62,645 nt of DNA from Blautia sp. Marseille-P3201T (GCF_900120295.1 NZ_LT635463.1:1-62645), one strand, 5' to 3'; shown: positions 39,840 to 48,852, counted from the first letter of the stretch. The notes: generated by a model not told the origin, from the letters alone. A program made the numbers and translations.

Positions 39840-42470
39840 CTACTCGTCCATCAGTGTATCTTTTAATTCTTCATCGATTTTTTTTGCCTTTCTTAGCTGT
39901 CGCTGCATTTCTGCAATCGATGCTCCTGCTCCTGTATTTGCCGGATTTAAGTTATTTACGTTATTGCTTGATAAATCATTAGAATTACTTCCATACATAC
40001 TATAACTTCCATCTAGGCTGCTTCCTTGTTCTATTGTGCGAGTACCTTCCAGTGTTTCTGTTCCTGCACTACTCGTATTAGAAGATATACCTCCAGACGT
40101 CTCCTGCATTGTTTTTCCCAATCCATCCGATGTCCTGTTTGGATTTTCTCCAGTAACTGTCTGGTTTCCTTGCACCTCTTTCACAGTATTATCCAAGCCT
40201 GATGTTGCTTCATTTAAGCTGCTCTTTGCTTCGGATACTCCCTGACTTCCCGACATCTCTTTCATATTATTTTCCAAGCCTGAAGACGCTTCATTTAAAC
40301 TGCTCTTTTTTTCGGATACTCTCTGATTTCCCGGCATCTCTTTCATACTATTTTCCAAGCCAGAGTTTGTTTCATTCAAGCTGCTCTTTTCTCCGGATAC
40401 TCCCTGATTTCCTTGCATTTCTTTCATGGTGTTATCCAAGCCTGATGTTGTTTCATTCAAGCTGCTCTTTTCTCCGGATATTCCCTGATTTCCTTGCATT
40501 TCTTTCATGGTGTTATCCAAGCCTGATGTTGCTTCATTTAGGCTACTCTTTTCTCCGGATACTCCCTGATTTCCTTGCATTTCTTTCATGGTGTTATCCA
40601 AGCCTGATGTTGCTTCATTTAGGCTACTCTTTTCTCCTGATACTCCCTGATTTCCTTGCATTTCTTTCATAATGTTATCCAAATCAGAGGTTGCCATATT
40701 TAATCTATCCTTTTCTCCCAGCTCCTGTGTACCCTGAGACATTTTTTGCATTGCGCCATCTAATTGCTCTGGTTTTTCATCTAAATTATCGGTACTCTCC
40801 TTATTTAGATTTTCCTGCATCTTCTTTGCAATGGAGTCATCTTGTAACTCTGACGGTGCTTCATTCATGCTCTCAATCATGCTGTCATATTTCCCCTGTG
40901 CTGATGTAGCATTACTCATTTTTTTCATTTCTGCTTCTAATCCATGTTCTTTCTGTAAGCCTTCCAAATTGTTTCCCGATTGATTTTCACCGGTATTTCT
41001 TACGGATGAACTACCACTGCCACCTCCACCAGATGGATTATTTGGAGAATTTGGAAGCCCCGGCATATCCTTTCCATTATCCGGTAAGCCTGTTCCATTA
41101 GATGAAAAAGAGGAAGGTGTACCCGGCATTGGTTTTACTGCCTTATCCGCCGCCCAACCAAATCCATTTGCCAAAGTTTTTCCCGCTGATGCAAGATGTC
41201 CCGGAATACTTGCTGCTCCATGTATTGCCTGTTTTGCTGCATACATCATCCCTAGACCACCAGACACTCCAACATTTTGTCCTGTTACTTTCTCAATAAT
41301 GGACGGACCGGAAATAATCGCAAATGCTAAAAGTACAAGGATAATTGCATTTACCATACCGTGATCCACAAACAAATCATTCAACCATGCCTGAAATAAT
41401 GTATAAATACGAACAGATAATGCCGTTAAAAATAAAGCAATATACCCATCTTTCATAGTGTTCAAAATCATCCATGTCTTCTTGGAACCGGTAAGATCGG
41501 CAGAATATAAAATACTAAGTATTTGTCCTATTACGAGATTTGTAATAATCTTTACAACGACAAAAGACATTGCAATATAAACTGCTACAAATGCAAACAA
41601 TGTTAAAATACAAATGGGATAGTTTACATGGTAGCGATAGTAAAATTCATTTCCAGTATCATCATCACCCTCTGAATTCCATCCCCATCCATTTTTTACA
41701 TCGCCGAGTGTAAAAGTTGCATCTGCAGTTACTTTCAGCCTTTTTTTCAACAGCTCTTTTCCTTCTTCCGATAGTTGTTCATCCTTATAGTTCAATGTTT
41801 CTCTCACTCGAATACTATTAAACATTTCATCTGTGAGCTCCGGATAATGATAATTTTCAATATTATCTTTGCTAAAGCTCATGAGACCATTTTCTTCTTT
41901 TTGATCTACATACAAAAGGTCTGTGATATTTGCATTTACCACATCATTTGCCACTGTATGATTTTCTCCGATTGCCCATGTCACTAGTCCGGTATCTGTT
42001 TCTGTATCATAAAGAGCTTTATTTAACTGCGATATAATATAGAAAGAACAGGTAACGATTGCAACAGTAAGTAAAATACTTCTTAAGAAATTCGGAAATT
42101 TGCTGTTAAACAGCATCAGCATTAACCCTACCGCAGTAATACTTAAAAGCAAAATAGCGTGATACATTGGCTGCATACTGGATATTAAATTCTGGATATT
42201 ATCACTGGTGGAGAAGGTAAGCAATTTAAAGCAATATAGATAAAGTTCTTCCGCCATTACACAGATTGTCCGCAAAAACGAAACAAGCCACCATCCCAAG
42301 CTTCGTAAAATATCTCCAAACCAATCGTTCTGTTGAAAATATTCTGTATTATGGCTTAATACATCGATTATTTCACTTTCAGATGGAGTTGCCAAAACAG
42401 CCTGTGAAAAAAGAAAAATCGTGAAGCAAATTGCTACAATTCCACATATCCGTTTTTTCTTACTTCTCAT
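39840..42470 (-). CDS. VirB6/TrbL-like channel protein with tandem 27-aa repeats
   Basis: An 876-aa protein. It has a signal segment, then about six further membrane helices within residues 50-420 (including HAILLLSITAVGLMLMLF, ICILTLFAFVAVYIAMSF and VNAIILVLLAFAIISGPSII). A Gly/Ser/Asn-rich linker follows. About six tandem 27-residue units (core SLNEATSGLDNTMKEMQGNQ) lie around residues 595-770. The end is charged. The front is the VirB6/TrbL-type channel. The long hydrophilic tail probably faces outside or the wall. It overlaps the coupling-protein gene upstream by 11 bases. Confidence 0.85.
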   Translation of the reverse strand: MRSKKKRICGIVAICFTIFLFSQAVLATPSESEIIDVLSHNTEYFQQNDWFGDILRSLGWWLVSFLRTICVMAEELYLYCFKLLTFSTSDNIQNLISSMQPMYHAILLLSITAVGLMLMLFNSKFPNFLRSILLTVAIVTCSFYIISQLNKALYDTETDTGLVTWAIGENHTVANDVVNANITDLLYVDQKEENGLMSFSKDNIENYHYPELTDEMFNSIRVRETLNYKDEQLSEEGKELLKKRLKVTADATFTLGDVKNGWGWNSEGDDDTGNEFYYRYHVNYPICILTLFAFVAVYIAMSFVVVKIITNLVIGQILSILYSADLTGSKKTWMILNTMKDGYIALFLTALSVRIYTLFQAWLNDLFVDHGMVNAIILVLLAFAIISGPSIIEKVTGQNVGVSGGLGMMYAAKQAIHGAASIPGHLASAGKTLANGFGWAADKAVKPMPGTPSSFSSNGTGLPDNGKDMPGLPNSPNNPSGGGGSGSSSVRNTGENQSGNNLEGLQKEHGLEAEMKKMSNATSAQGKYDSMIESMNEAPSELQDDSIAKKMQENLNKESTDNLDEKPEQLDGAMQKMSQGTQELGEKDRLNMATSDLDNIMKEMQGNQGVSGEKSSLNEATSGLDNTMKEMQGNQGVSGEKSSLNEATSGLDNTMKEMQGNQGISGEKSSLNETTSGLDNTMKEMQGNQGVSGEKSSLNETNSGLENSMKEMPGNQRVSEKKSSLNEASSGLENNMKEMSGSQGVSEAKSSLNEATSGLDNTVKEVQGNQTVTGENPNRTSDGLGKTMQETSGGISSNTSSAGTETLEGTRTIEQGSSLDGSYSMYGSNSNDLSSNNVNNLNPANTGAGASIAEMQRQLRKAKKIDEELKDTLMDE
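40165..40690 (-). repeat. 81-bp tandem repeats within the VirB6-like gene
   Basis: About six units of 81 bp encode near-identical 27-residue repeats. The central copies differ by only a few bases, while the outer copies have diverged. Such arrays change copy number by slippage or recombination. Assembly may have miscounted the copies. Confidence 0.85.
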
Positions 42471-44835
42471 TGATACGACCTTCTAATATTGATAACATGG
42501 TCTTTTTTGACTCTTTTTTCATAAATTCCAACCCTTCTATCTTTTGATAAAGTTCTTCTAAAGGAAGCTTATGCGACCAATTTAAAATTTCTTTATAATC
42601 CTCCCCAATTCCATCCATAGCATAACTTTCTAACAGCGCATAATGCCTTTGTGATAAGGAAGCCAGCGTTTTTACTTTCGGCAGCTCTTTTTTTCTTTTT
42701 TTAGGAGCCGGTACATTTTCTTCTAAGCGCTTCATTACCTTATTAAAATCCATAATATATTCTTCTATATTGGAAATTTCTTTTGTTTCTGGCGCAATTT
42801 CTGACAACCGGATTGTACGGGGATCTTCTAAAATCCCTTGCAAGTAATCATAACTGAATTTCAGCTTCGTACCATCTTCCGCACGGTTATAAATTGGACG
42901 TGGTCTTATATCATTTCCATCCAAATCTGTACGTTTCATTGCCCTTCTTACAACACTATGTCCCTTTTTCAGTTCTCTTAAATCACTTGCAGACATCAGC
43001 GGTTTTTTTTCTGTTCTTTCCGTAAATGTTTTATTTAAGCTCAATTTACTGCCACTTCTCTGTATGTCTATGTAAGTTATCTCACCTAACATCTTACTGA
43101 AATATTCCGCTGTTTCTGTGTCATTTCCCATTAAGTAAATTTGATTTCCACAGTTTGCTATAATTGTTGCCGCATCTTTATCTCCATAAATCTTCTGAAT
43201 ACGTTTTATGGACTGTATATAAAGGTCAAAGGTAATATTCCTTCCCAGACCAACGGTCAGCATATTTGTCATACCTTCAATGAGTGGCATATTACCAAAT
43301 TCGTTCAGAATATACTTTACCGGTCTTTTACAGGTCATGTGCTCATCACACATTCGTGAAAGCATAATATAAGATTGCCTGATTAAAATAGATGCAAGTG
43401 TATGTAACGAACTGTCATAATCCGGAAAAACAATAAAAAGAGCAATCGGCTGTTCCCCAAATCCAAGTTCTTCCATATCCAGCTCATTTTCTAATGATAT
43501 TTTTATAATTGCATCATTGGAAAAGTTGGTTAATTTAATTGCCATAGAAGAATAAATATCACCACTGGCACGGTCTGAAGCTAAATCTATGGATAAATAT
43601 TTCAATTTTGCTCTATCGGTAGCTGGTCGCATATTAAAATATCGGTCTAATTCACTTATTCCGTTTGCATCACGCTTCCTTGATAACTCTGAAAACATCA
43701 CGATAATGCTGTATATATTTACACATTTTTCATATTTCTCAATTTTCTCAAATGTCACGTCATCCGGAATATAATGAACCGTATCATCCAGTACATAGTC
43801 TTCCCCTTGATATTTTTTTAAATTCTCCCTTGCCTGTTCCTGTTCTTTTTCCGGTAAATCTAAAAACTTTTCTTGTTTTTCTTGGAACTTTAGTTTCCGA
43901 ATATGGTTATACTTTTCATCTTCTTCTAAGCAATCTGTAATATGAGCAATAATCAAGGCTGAAAATAAAGCTGCCGCATTCTCAGTAAAAAAGTCATTCT
44001 CTGCTTTTGTCCTTTCTCCTGCACAAAAAATCGAATAGGAATAAGAGTATGCCATTAGTTCTGCTGTTGCATAATCCCCTTGCTTATACAGCTTTAACAT
44101 ATTTGCTAAATAGTTAATACTAATACTATATTTCGGATTTGACAGGTTATAAAGCAGGGTTTTGTATCCTCTTTTTTCCAATCTTTTCTTAGCAGCCCTG
44201 TATTCTTCACCTTTTAAAGCTGTAATCACCATAGATGGTTTTATTTTTGCTCGTGAGTAATTATTCATATTCGGTTCTACATAGATTTTATCTTTACCAG
44301 CTCTTGTAATACCGATTGTGATTGTATTTGTATTTCCATCATCAATAAAATGCTTCCCTTCATGAGTGGAAATCAAAAACCCCGGAAGACCATCATATTC
44401 CCCTTCCCGTTCATCAATCTGCCGATATTGCTTTTTCAATTCTTCGACTGTTGTAAAACGGGATGAGCCTTTTTGATTAACATTAAAATTTTCCTCTGAA
44501 AAAGAGACTTTTATTTTATAAGCCCATGTTATATCGCATATAAGAAGAAAAAGCAGAAAAATCAGATATAGCCACCAAAAAATTATTATTCCCTTCGGCA
44601 ATGGGAAAATTTTTAAAATTCCCCATATATTTTCTTCTGTAAATAGTTCTACAAGCGTATTTATCAGGAAGTTGAAGCACACAGCAAGGAAAATATCTAT
44701 TACGAAAAGCAGTTTTCTCACGTTTTCTTTTTCTGCTAAAATGCGGTTAAGCTGCATTACCCTTTTTTCTTTTTCCGTTTTCTTCAGGACAGAAGCAATC
44801 TGATCTCTTAATTTTTTAAAATCACTTTTTTGCAT
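42460..44835 (-). CDS. VirD4/TcpA-type coupling protein
   Basis: A 791-aa protein that should link the relaxosome to the channel. Two N-terminal membrane helices (about residues 42-65 and 80-102) precede the ATPase. Walker A reads TIGITRAGKDKIYVEPNM, keeping GxxxxGK but with Asp instead of Thr/Ser. Walker B is KYILNEFGNMPLIEG, with Asn-Glu rather than Asp-Glu. IKRIQKIYGDKDAATIIANCGNQIYLMGNDTETA (in parts) is the TraG/VirD4 C-terminal signature. The variant P-loop may be normal for this subfamily. A hairpin repeat lies upstream. Confidence 0.9.
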   Translation of the reverse strand: MQKSDFKKLRDQIASVLKKTEKEKRVMQLNRILAEKENVRKLLFVIDIFLAVCFNFLINTLVELFTEENIWGILKIFPLPKGIIIFWWLYLIFLLFLLICDITWAYKIKVSFSEENFNVNQKGSSRFTTVEELKKQYRQIDEREGEYDGLPGFLISTHEGKHFIDDGNTNTITIGITRAGKDKIYVEPNMNNYSRAKIKPSMVITALKGEEYRAAKKRLEKRGYKTLLYNLSNPKYSISINYLANMLKLYKQGDYATAELMAYSYSYSIFCAGERTKAENDFFTENAAALFSALIIAHITDCLEEDEKYNHIRKLKFQEKQEKFLDLPEKEQEQARENLKKYQGEDYVLDDTVHYIPDDVTFEKIEKYEKCVNIYSIIVMFSELSRKRDANGISELDRYFNMRPATDRAKLKYLSIDLASDRASGDIYSSMAIKLTNFSNDAIIKISLENELDMEELGFGEQPIALFIVFPDYDSSLHTLASILIRQSYIMLSRMCDEHMTCKRPVKYILNEFGNMPLIEGMTNMLTVGLGRNITFDLYIQSIKRIQKIYGDKDAATIIANCGNQIYLMGNDTETAEYFSKMLGEITYIDIQRSGSKLSLNKTFTERTEKKPLMSASDLRELKKGHSVVRRAMKRTDLDGNDIRPRPIYNRAEDGTKLKFSYDYLQGILEDPRTIRLSEIAPETKEISNIEEYIMDFNKVMKRLEENVPAPKKRKKELPKVKTLASLSQRHYALLESYAMDGIGEDYKEILNWSHKLPLEELYQKIEGLEFMKKESKKTMLSILEGRINEK

Positions 44836-44854
44836 ATACTTCTTTCTTTTATTT

Positions 44855-44880
44855 TCAAGGTGCTATTTGTAGCACCCTGA
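44855..44880. repeat. Hairpin repeat copy 11, in the transfer operon
   Basis: GGTGCTA-TTTG-TAGCACC at 44859-44876 with a one-base bulge and outer TCA/TGA pairs. It lies between the VirB2-like gene and the VirD4 gene, just upstream of the latter's ribosome site. It is the only copy within the conjugation operon. Confidence 0.7.
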
Positions 44881-44892
44881 AAGGTTTTCACT

Positions 44893-45189
44893 TTAAAAGC
44901 TCATTTTTGACTCAATATATGCTGCATACTGTGCTGCACCAGCTACCAGCAAACCTCCAATAATAAGGAAAACAAGAAAGCCTCCGGCTTTCTCCTTAAA
45001 TCGTTTTGGAAGTGGAAGCATAAATAATAATCCAGATACCAGCACAACAATCGTAGCAATAACTGTAATCTGGTTGCTTATTGGAGCTATCAAATCTGAT
45101 ATGATATTAAAAAATTTGCTTATTGGATCAGAGCCTCCTGTTCCACCAGCAGTTAAAACAGATAATCCTTTTACATATAAACTATTCAT
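44893..45189 (-). CDS. VirB2-like small membrane protein
   Basis: A 98-aa protein with two hydrophobic helices (NQITVIATIVVLVSGLLFML and GGFLVFLIIGGLLVAGAAQYA) joined by a basic loop (PKRFKEKAG). This is the shape of VirB2/TrbC pilin subunits. A classical long signal peptide is lacking. It is placed directly before VirD4 and VirB6-like genes. It overlaps the preceding gene by four bases. Confidence 0.7.
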   Translation of the reverse strand: MNSLYVKGLSVLTAGGTGGSDPISKFFNIISDLIAPISNQITVIATIVVLVSGLLFMLPLPKRFKEKAGGFLVFLIIGGLLVAGAAQYAAYIESKMSF

Positions 45190-46211
45190 TTTTTCTCCTG
45201 TTTCTTCTTTTTCTTGGCAATGACATAAAGAATTGCAATAACTATGGCAACAAAAATTAAAATTCCTGCTCCTGCCATAATGTATTTCACGATTTTATTG
45301 TCATCTTTTTCGTATTTTGCGGTTGCAGCTCTTTCGTAGATAAAGGATGTCTGGCTTTCAACTGTCTGTTCTGCCCGATAAGCGGCAACATAGCGGACTT
45401 CATTTTTATCCAGTCTCTTTTCATAGTTTGCCCTATAATAATTAACATACTGTTCAATGTCAGCCCTTGCATTCCGACAGGTCTCACCATTTTCATCCGT
45501 GTATACATCAGAAGTCCAATAAGTCCGGATTACCCTACTGGTATTCCTATCCGCTCCGACTGATGCTAAAAGCTCCTGTTCATAACCCTGAAGCGGTTGT
45601 TCCTGATTGCCTTCTATCTGTATACCATTCCATTCAAAATAGTCTGCATCCATGTTATAAAACTTAATATCAATGTAATTGGGTTTCCATCCACCTCCCT
45701 GTTGTACTAAATTTTTCAATTCAGCCGTCACCTGTATGGTCTCACCGGTGGCGGGATCTGTTGTAGAAATGGCTTTTGTCTTGGGAACATCGGATTGCTG
45801 TATAGGGTATTGGTAGTCAACAAAACCCGTAACTAATTGTCCTTCGCCGGGAGTAGAGATGGGTTCTTGCACAACATGTGACAAGGAATAAAGAATGTCA
45901 TTATCTTGCAATTCATCCGGCGGAGCATATTCTTCCTGAGCTCCTACTACTTTTTCTACTTCTTTTGTTAAATACTGGACTTCTTCTTGAGGAGTTTTTT
46001 TCAAAGTGCGTACACTAACACCGGACAGAGTGTATTTCTGTCCGTCTCTTATAATCTCCTTATCGAAATCCGGAATATTTTCCTGTTCATTTTCTGCTTT
46101 GAAATTGATTGTTTTACTAAAACTATCTTTTGAAGCAGCCAGAACAGGGGTGCTCGCATAAAGCAGAGCGGCAGCAACTAAGAAAAAAGAAACAAACTTC
46201 TTGTTTTTCAC
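45186..46211 (-). CDS. Secreted membrane-anchored transfer protein
   Basis: A 341-aa protein with a GTG start at 46211 behind AAGGAGGAAAG; the frame continues upstream to 46262. A signal peptide (FVSFFLVAAALLYASTPVLA) is followed by an extracytoplasmic domain with LSGVSVRTLKKTPQEEVQYL. Near the C-terminus there is one membrane helix (GILIFVAIVIAILYVIA) and a KKKKKQ tail. It is first in the transfer operon. It has no LPxTG motif. No family was recognised; it may be an outer component of the mating channel. Confidence 0.7.
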   Translation of the reverse strand: MKNKKFVSFFLVAAALLYASTPVLAASKDSFSKTINFKAENEQENIPDFDKEIIRDGQKYTLSGVSVRTLKKTPQEEVQYLTKEVEKVVGAQEEYAPPDELQDNDILYSLSHVVQEPISTPGEGQLVTGFVDYQYPIQQSDVPKTKAISTTDPATGETIQVTAELKNLVQQGGGWKPNYIDIKFYNMDADYFEWNGIQIEGNQEQPLQGYEQELLASVGADRNTSRVIRTYWTSDVYTDENGETCRNARADIEQYVNYYRANYEKRLDKNEVRYVAAYRAEQTVESQTSFIYERAATAKYEKDDNKIVKYIMAGAGILIFVAIVIAILYVIAKKKKKQEKK

Positions 46212-46241
46212 GCTGCTTTCCTCCTTGAATTTTTTACAAAA

Positions 46242-46401
46242 TGTATACTTTTTGTACACCATAAAAAAAGGAGGGGAGTTGAACCTTTTACTGGAAATTT
46301 TTCAAGAATTGTTTATGTTTTTAATAACCGACCTACGTTAAAATCAGAAAATAATAAAGAAAAATTGACATGAAAAAAAGGTATACTTTTTGTCGCATAC
46401 C
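46242..46401. promoter_or_regulatory. Operator-like direct repeats before the transfer operon
   Basis: TGTATACTTTTTGTACAC (46242-46259) and GGTATACTTTTTGTCGCATACC (46380-46401) share GTATACTTTTTGT and each has partial dyad symmetry. They bracket 120 bp upstream of the operon's first gene. They could bind a regulator of conjugation. No certain sigma-A promoter was placed. The 506-bp gap 46212-46718 otherwise holds a terminator and an antisense-RNA gene. Confidence 0.45.
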
Positions 46402-46511
46402 TCTGTATCTAAATAATAGCATTGAAACCCGAAAATGACAATGAATTTTGTAAAAAAATATCAAATGTCATTTTAAAATCTCTAATTTCCCCCGATTATT
46501 TTTTCTCTCGG

Positions 46512-46555
46512 TAACAAAAAAAGCCCTGAAAACACGGCTTCAGGACTTTTTTATA
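46512..46555 (-). terminator. Terminator of the type I toxin mRNA (locus 1)
   Basis: AGTCCTGAAGCCGTGTTTTCAGGGCT (minus strand) followed by T7. It lies downstream of the toxin gene and beyond the antisense RNA promoter, so the toxin mRNA covers the whole antitoxin RNA gene. Confidence 0.75.
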
Positions 46556-46573
46556 AAATTTTTTTCTATTCCA

Positions 46574-46708
46574 TTGCATTTTTTCTTTCTCTAGCGTATA
46601 ATATGTTTAAAGGAACAACCGCCCACAAGGGGTTGACCGATTTTGGAAATAGCATAGAAATGCCACCCTTAAAACCGCTCAAAGTTTTCAGAGGGTGGTT
46701 TTTCTATG
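46574..46708 (+). ncRNA. Antisense antitoxin RNA of type I locus 1
   Basis: The promoter TTGCAT-N17-TATAAT (46574-46602) gives an RNA from about 46609. It starts near AAAGGAACAACCGCCCACAA and ends in the hairpin CCACCCT/AGGGTGG plus T5 at about 46703. It is complementary to the 3' untranslated part of the toxin mRNA encoded on the other strand. This overlap is the hallmark of a type I antitoxin. A near-identical RNA gene lies 402 bp downstream. Confidence 0.75.
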
Positions 46709-46718
46709 CCTTAAATCA

Positions 46719-46805
46719 CTACCGACAGAATGAAAAAATGAAGGTCAGTAGTGATAGAATGAACATTCCGAATTGCATTAAATCTTTGAAATCAAAATGT
46801 TTCAT
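46719..46805 (-). CDS. Holin-like type I toxin peptide (locus 1)
   Basis: A 28-aa peptide: a short charged head (MKHFDFKDLMQF), then GMFILSLLTFIFSFCR. This matches the pattern of small holin-like type I toxins, in which a GMF-hydrophobic core inserts into the membrane. The antisense RNA gene overlaps the 3' end of its mRNA. The peptide probably depolarises the membrane when free of antitoxin. It is intact, unlike the neighbouring copy. Confidence 0.75.
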   Translation of the reverse strand: MKHFDFKDLMQFGMFILSLLTFIFSFCR

Positions 46806-46975
46806 CAGCACCACCCCCATTCTATGTATTATAAAATGAAGGTCAGCCACCCTGTAACACGATTATTCCTAATTTATATTTTACCATTTTTTTCTTTCGC
46901 TTACAATTATTTTTTACTCAAAAAAGCCCTAAAAGTACGGTTTCAGGATTTCCTCATAACTTTTTTTATATTTGA

Positions 46976-47104
46976 TTGCATTTTTTCTTTCTCTGACTTA
47001 TAATATGTTTAAAGGAACAACCGCCCACAAGGGGTTGACCGGATTTATAAGAGATAGAAATACCACCCTAAACCTGCCAAAGTTTCAAGGGTAGTTTTTC
47101 TATG
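46976..47104 (+). ncRNA. Antisense antitoxin RNA of type I locus 2
   Basis: The same promoter pattern TTGCAT-N17-TATAAT (46976-47004) and the same RNA start (AAAGGAACAACCGCCCACAA). The terminator stem (CCACCCT and AGGGTAG, then T5) has one weakened pair. It is the duplicate of the RNA at 46609. Confidence 0.7.
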
Positions 47105-47115
47105 TAATAATAGGA

Positions 47116-47206
47116 TTACTTACAAAACGTAAAAATGAAGGTCAGTAGTGATAGAATGAACATTCCGAAAGCCATCAAATCTTTAAAATCAAAAATGTTT
47201 TAATTC
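47116..47206 (-). pseudogene. Decayed holin-like type I toxin (locus 2)
   Basis: It encodes GMFILSLLTFIFTFCK, as in locus 1, but an in-frame TAA follows the ancestral ATG after one codon. Only an inner ATG at 47175 could start a 19-residue remnant. The terminator corresponding to that of locus 1 (around 46925) is also weaker. The copy is probably inactive while its antisense RNA gene persists. Confidence 0.65.
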
Positions 47207-47236
47207 ATTATTGACAAAATGCAAAATGAACATCAG

Positions 47237-47273
47237 AAAAGTGCCTGAAGTATCACCTTCAGGCACTTTTTTG
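47237..47273. terminator. Bidirectional terminator
   Basis: AAAGTGCCTGAAG pairs with CTTCAGGCACTTT and is followed by T6 on the plus strand. It ends the leftward wall-binding protein gene whose stop is at 47278. Confidence 0.85.
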
Positions 47274-47277
47274 ACAT

Positions 47278-48711
47278 CTATTCTTCTACTGCTTCTTCAG
47301 CTTCTTTTGACTCTCCACAATGGCTGCACACATACCCAATCAGTTTATGCTCCGTCCATGCTTCCTTGTCTACTACCCACTTATCTTCATACACAGCTTC
47401 TTGGTCTACAATCCAGCGGTCTTCATATTCTGCCGGATGCCAGATGCTTTGATACACTGCATCTGCTATCTTTACATGTTCATAGTGCCCTTCTTCCGGA
47501 TGTTCGATGATGTCATATCCTTTTTCTACAAGCACCTCTGCTTCGTGCCAGCCTCCGCAAGCAAGGTTTCCTTGTAACATTTGTTCTTTGTTATGAGCCA
47601 TAATTCCTTCATAATCATCACCAAAGTCCTTTTTACAACCGTTGCAGAGGTAGTGAATTTCATATTTATCCTTTGCCGGATTGTGTACCTTTTCCGTCCA
47701 TGCTTCCTTGTCTACCACCCAGCGGTCTTCATATTCCGCTTCTTTTATCAGCTTATATTCGGTCCACTGGTCTTTCACCAATACCTTTTCATAATGTCCT
47801 TCTTCCGGTGAAATCAGAACGTTTTCATAGTGTCCTTCTTCCGGATGCTCGATGTCCTCATATTTTTCTTCCCATTCATGGTTGCATTTTTCCGGTATCC
47901 ATGCGCCGGAGGCGTCTACATAGTAATGATCAATCCATGTATCAGATGCCATTCTTCCGTCAGCGTACATGTAATAACAGGTGTCTCCAATCCAGTGCCA
48001 GCCCTCACCTAACATCCAGCCTGCGCCATCGAAATAATACCATGCCCCATCTATGTATTTCCATGTGTTTGTCGGATAGCTGCCGTCTGCATACCGATAC
48101 CACCACTGGTTTCCTGATGCAACCCATTTATCAGTTACCCATTCTCCGGAAGCATTTACATAATCTCCGCCTATCCATGTGCTCTCCGCCATAGCTCCGC
48201 CGGAGTACATATAATAGCATTTTCCGTCAATCCAGTGCCAACCTTTATCCAGCATCCAGCCGTCTTCGCCGAAATAATACCATGCACCGTTGATAGCAGC
48301 CCATTCATTTTCCGGATAGCTGCCATCCGGGAAGGTATACCACCAGCGATCTGCATAGCTTCTCCATTGTGCCGGCTCTGCATCAGGAACCCATGCTCCG
48401 GAGGCATCCACATAGCTTCCGTCTACCCATGTGTTCTCTGCCATGTCACCGCCAGAATACATGTAATAGCATTTTCCATCAATCCAATGCCAGCCTTCCC
48501 CTAACATATAGCCGTAAGAGTCAAAATAGAACCATTTCCCATAAATGCTTTTCCATGTGCTTGTCGGATAAGAACTATCGTCTTCCTGCCACCACCAGCC
48601 GGTGCTGTTTTGCTGCCAACTGGCAGCGCTTACACTTACCGGTGCTGCCGCTGTTAATAATGCGGCTAATCCCAAGGCTGCGCTTTGTTTCAACACTTTT
48701 TGTAATTTCAT
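47278..48711 (-). CDS. Secreted protein with choline-binding-type repeats and a Cys-containing tail
   Basis: A 477-aa protein with a signal peptide (AALGLAALLTAAAPVSVSA). Residues about 30-270 are wall-binding repeats of the choline-binding kind (GWHWIDGKCYYMYSGG, GAWYYFGEDGWML). The C-terminal 200 residues contain HPEEGHYE repeated at least four times and YEDRWVVDKEAWTE repeated three times. Two Cys pairs (CNGCKKDFGDDYEGIMAH and CSHCGE) are also present; the first resembles a zinc finger. The tail's function is unknown. It may be a surface decoration or toxin-like protein bound to teichoic acid. It is not part of the pilus operon. Confidence 0.85.
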   Translation of the reverse strand: MKLQKVLKQSAALGLAALLTAAAPVSVSAASWQQNSTGWWWQEDDSSYPTSTWKSIYGKWFYFDSYGYMLGEGWHWIDGKCYYMYSGGDMAENTWVDGSYVDASGAWVPDAEPAQWRSYADRWWYTFPDGSYPENEWAAINGAWYYFGEDGWMLDKGWHWIDGKCYYMYSGGAMAESTWIGGDYVNASGEWVTDKWVASGNQWWYRYADGSYPTNTWKYIDGAWYYFDGAGWMLGEGWHWIGDTCYYMYADGRMASDTWIDHYYVDASGAWIPEKCNHEWEEKYEDIEHPEEGHYENVLISPEEGHYEKVLVKDQWTEYKLIKEAEYEDRWVVDKEAWTEKVHNPAKDKYEIHYLCNGCKKDFGDDYEGIMAHNKEQMLQGNLACGGWHEAEVLVEKGYDIIEHPEEGHYEHVKIADAVYQSIWHPAEYEDRWIVDQEAVYEDKWVVDKEAWTEHKLIGYVCSHCGESKEAEEAVEE

Positions 48712-48825
48712 CCATATACCTTCTTTCTTTCAATTTCGTATCGGTTATTTTATTTATATTATACCGCAAAAAGGAAACATTGTAAATACCTTTGTTTCTT
48801 TTAATTGTGAAAGATACGTTTCTAA

Positions 48826-48841
48826 ACTACCTAAATGTTTC
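48826..48841 (-). repeat. Orphan iteron copy
   Basis: The minus strand reads GAAACATTTAGGTAGT, identical in all 16 bases to the Rep_3 iterons 32 kb away at 16454. It lies 115 bp upstream of the wall-binding protein gene. It may handcuff with the origin or be a trace of rearrangement. Confidence 0.75.
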
Positions 48842-48852
48842 CTTTCGTAAAT

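Noticed and set aside
40202-40672. 156-codon open frame opposite the VirB6-like gene
   Set aside because: It is antisense to the 81-bp repeats and has a repetitive Leu/Ser composition typical of a shadow frame.
40165-40690. CRISPR-like array
   Set aside because: The units are 81-bp coding repeats without spacers and remain in frame.
47673-48194. 173-codon open frame opposite the wall-binding protein gene
   Set aside because: It is antisense to Trp/Tyr-rich repeats; codon pattern and absence of a ribosome site mark it as a shadow.
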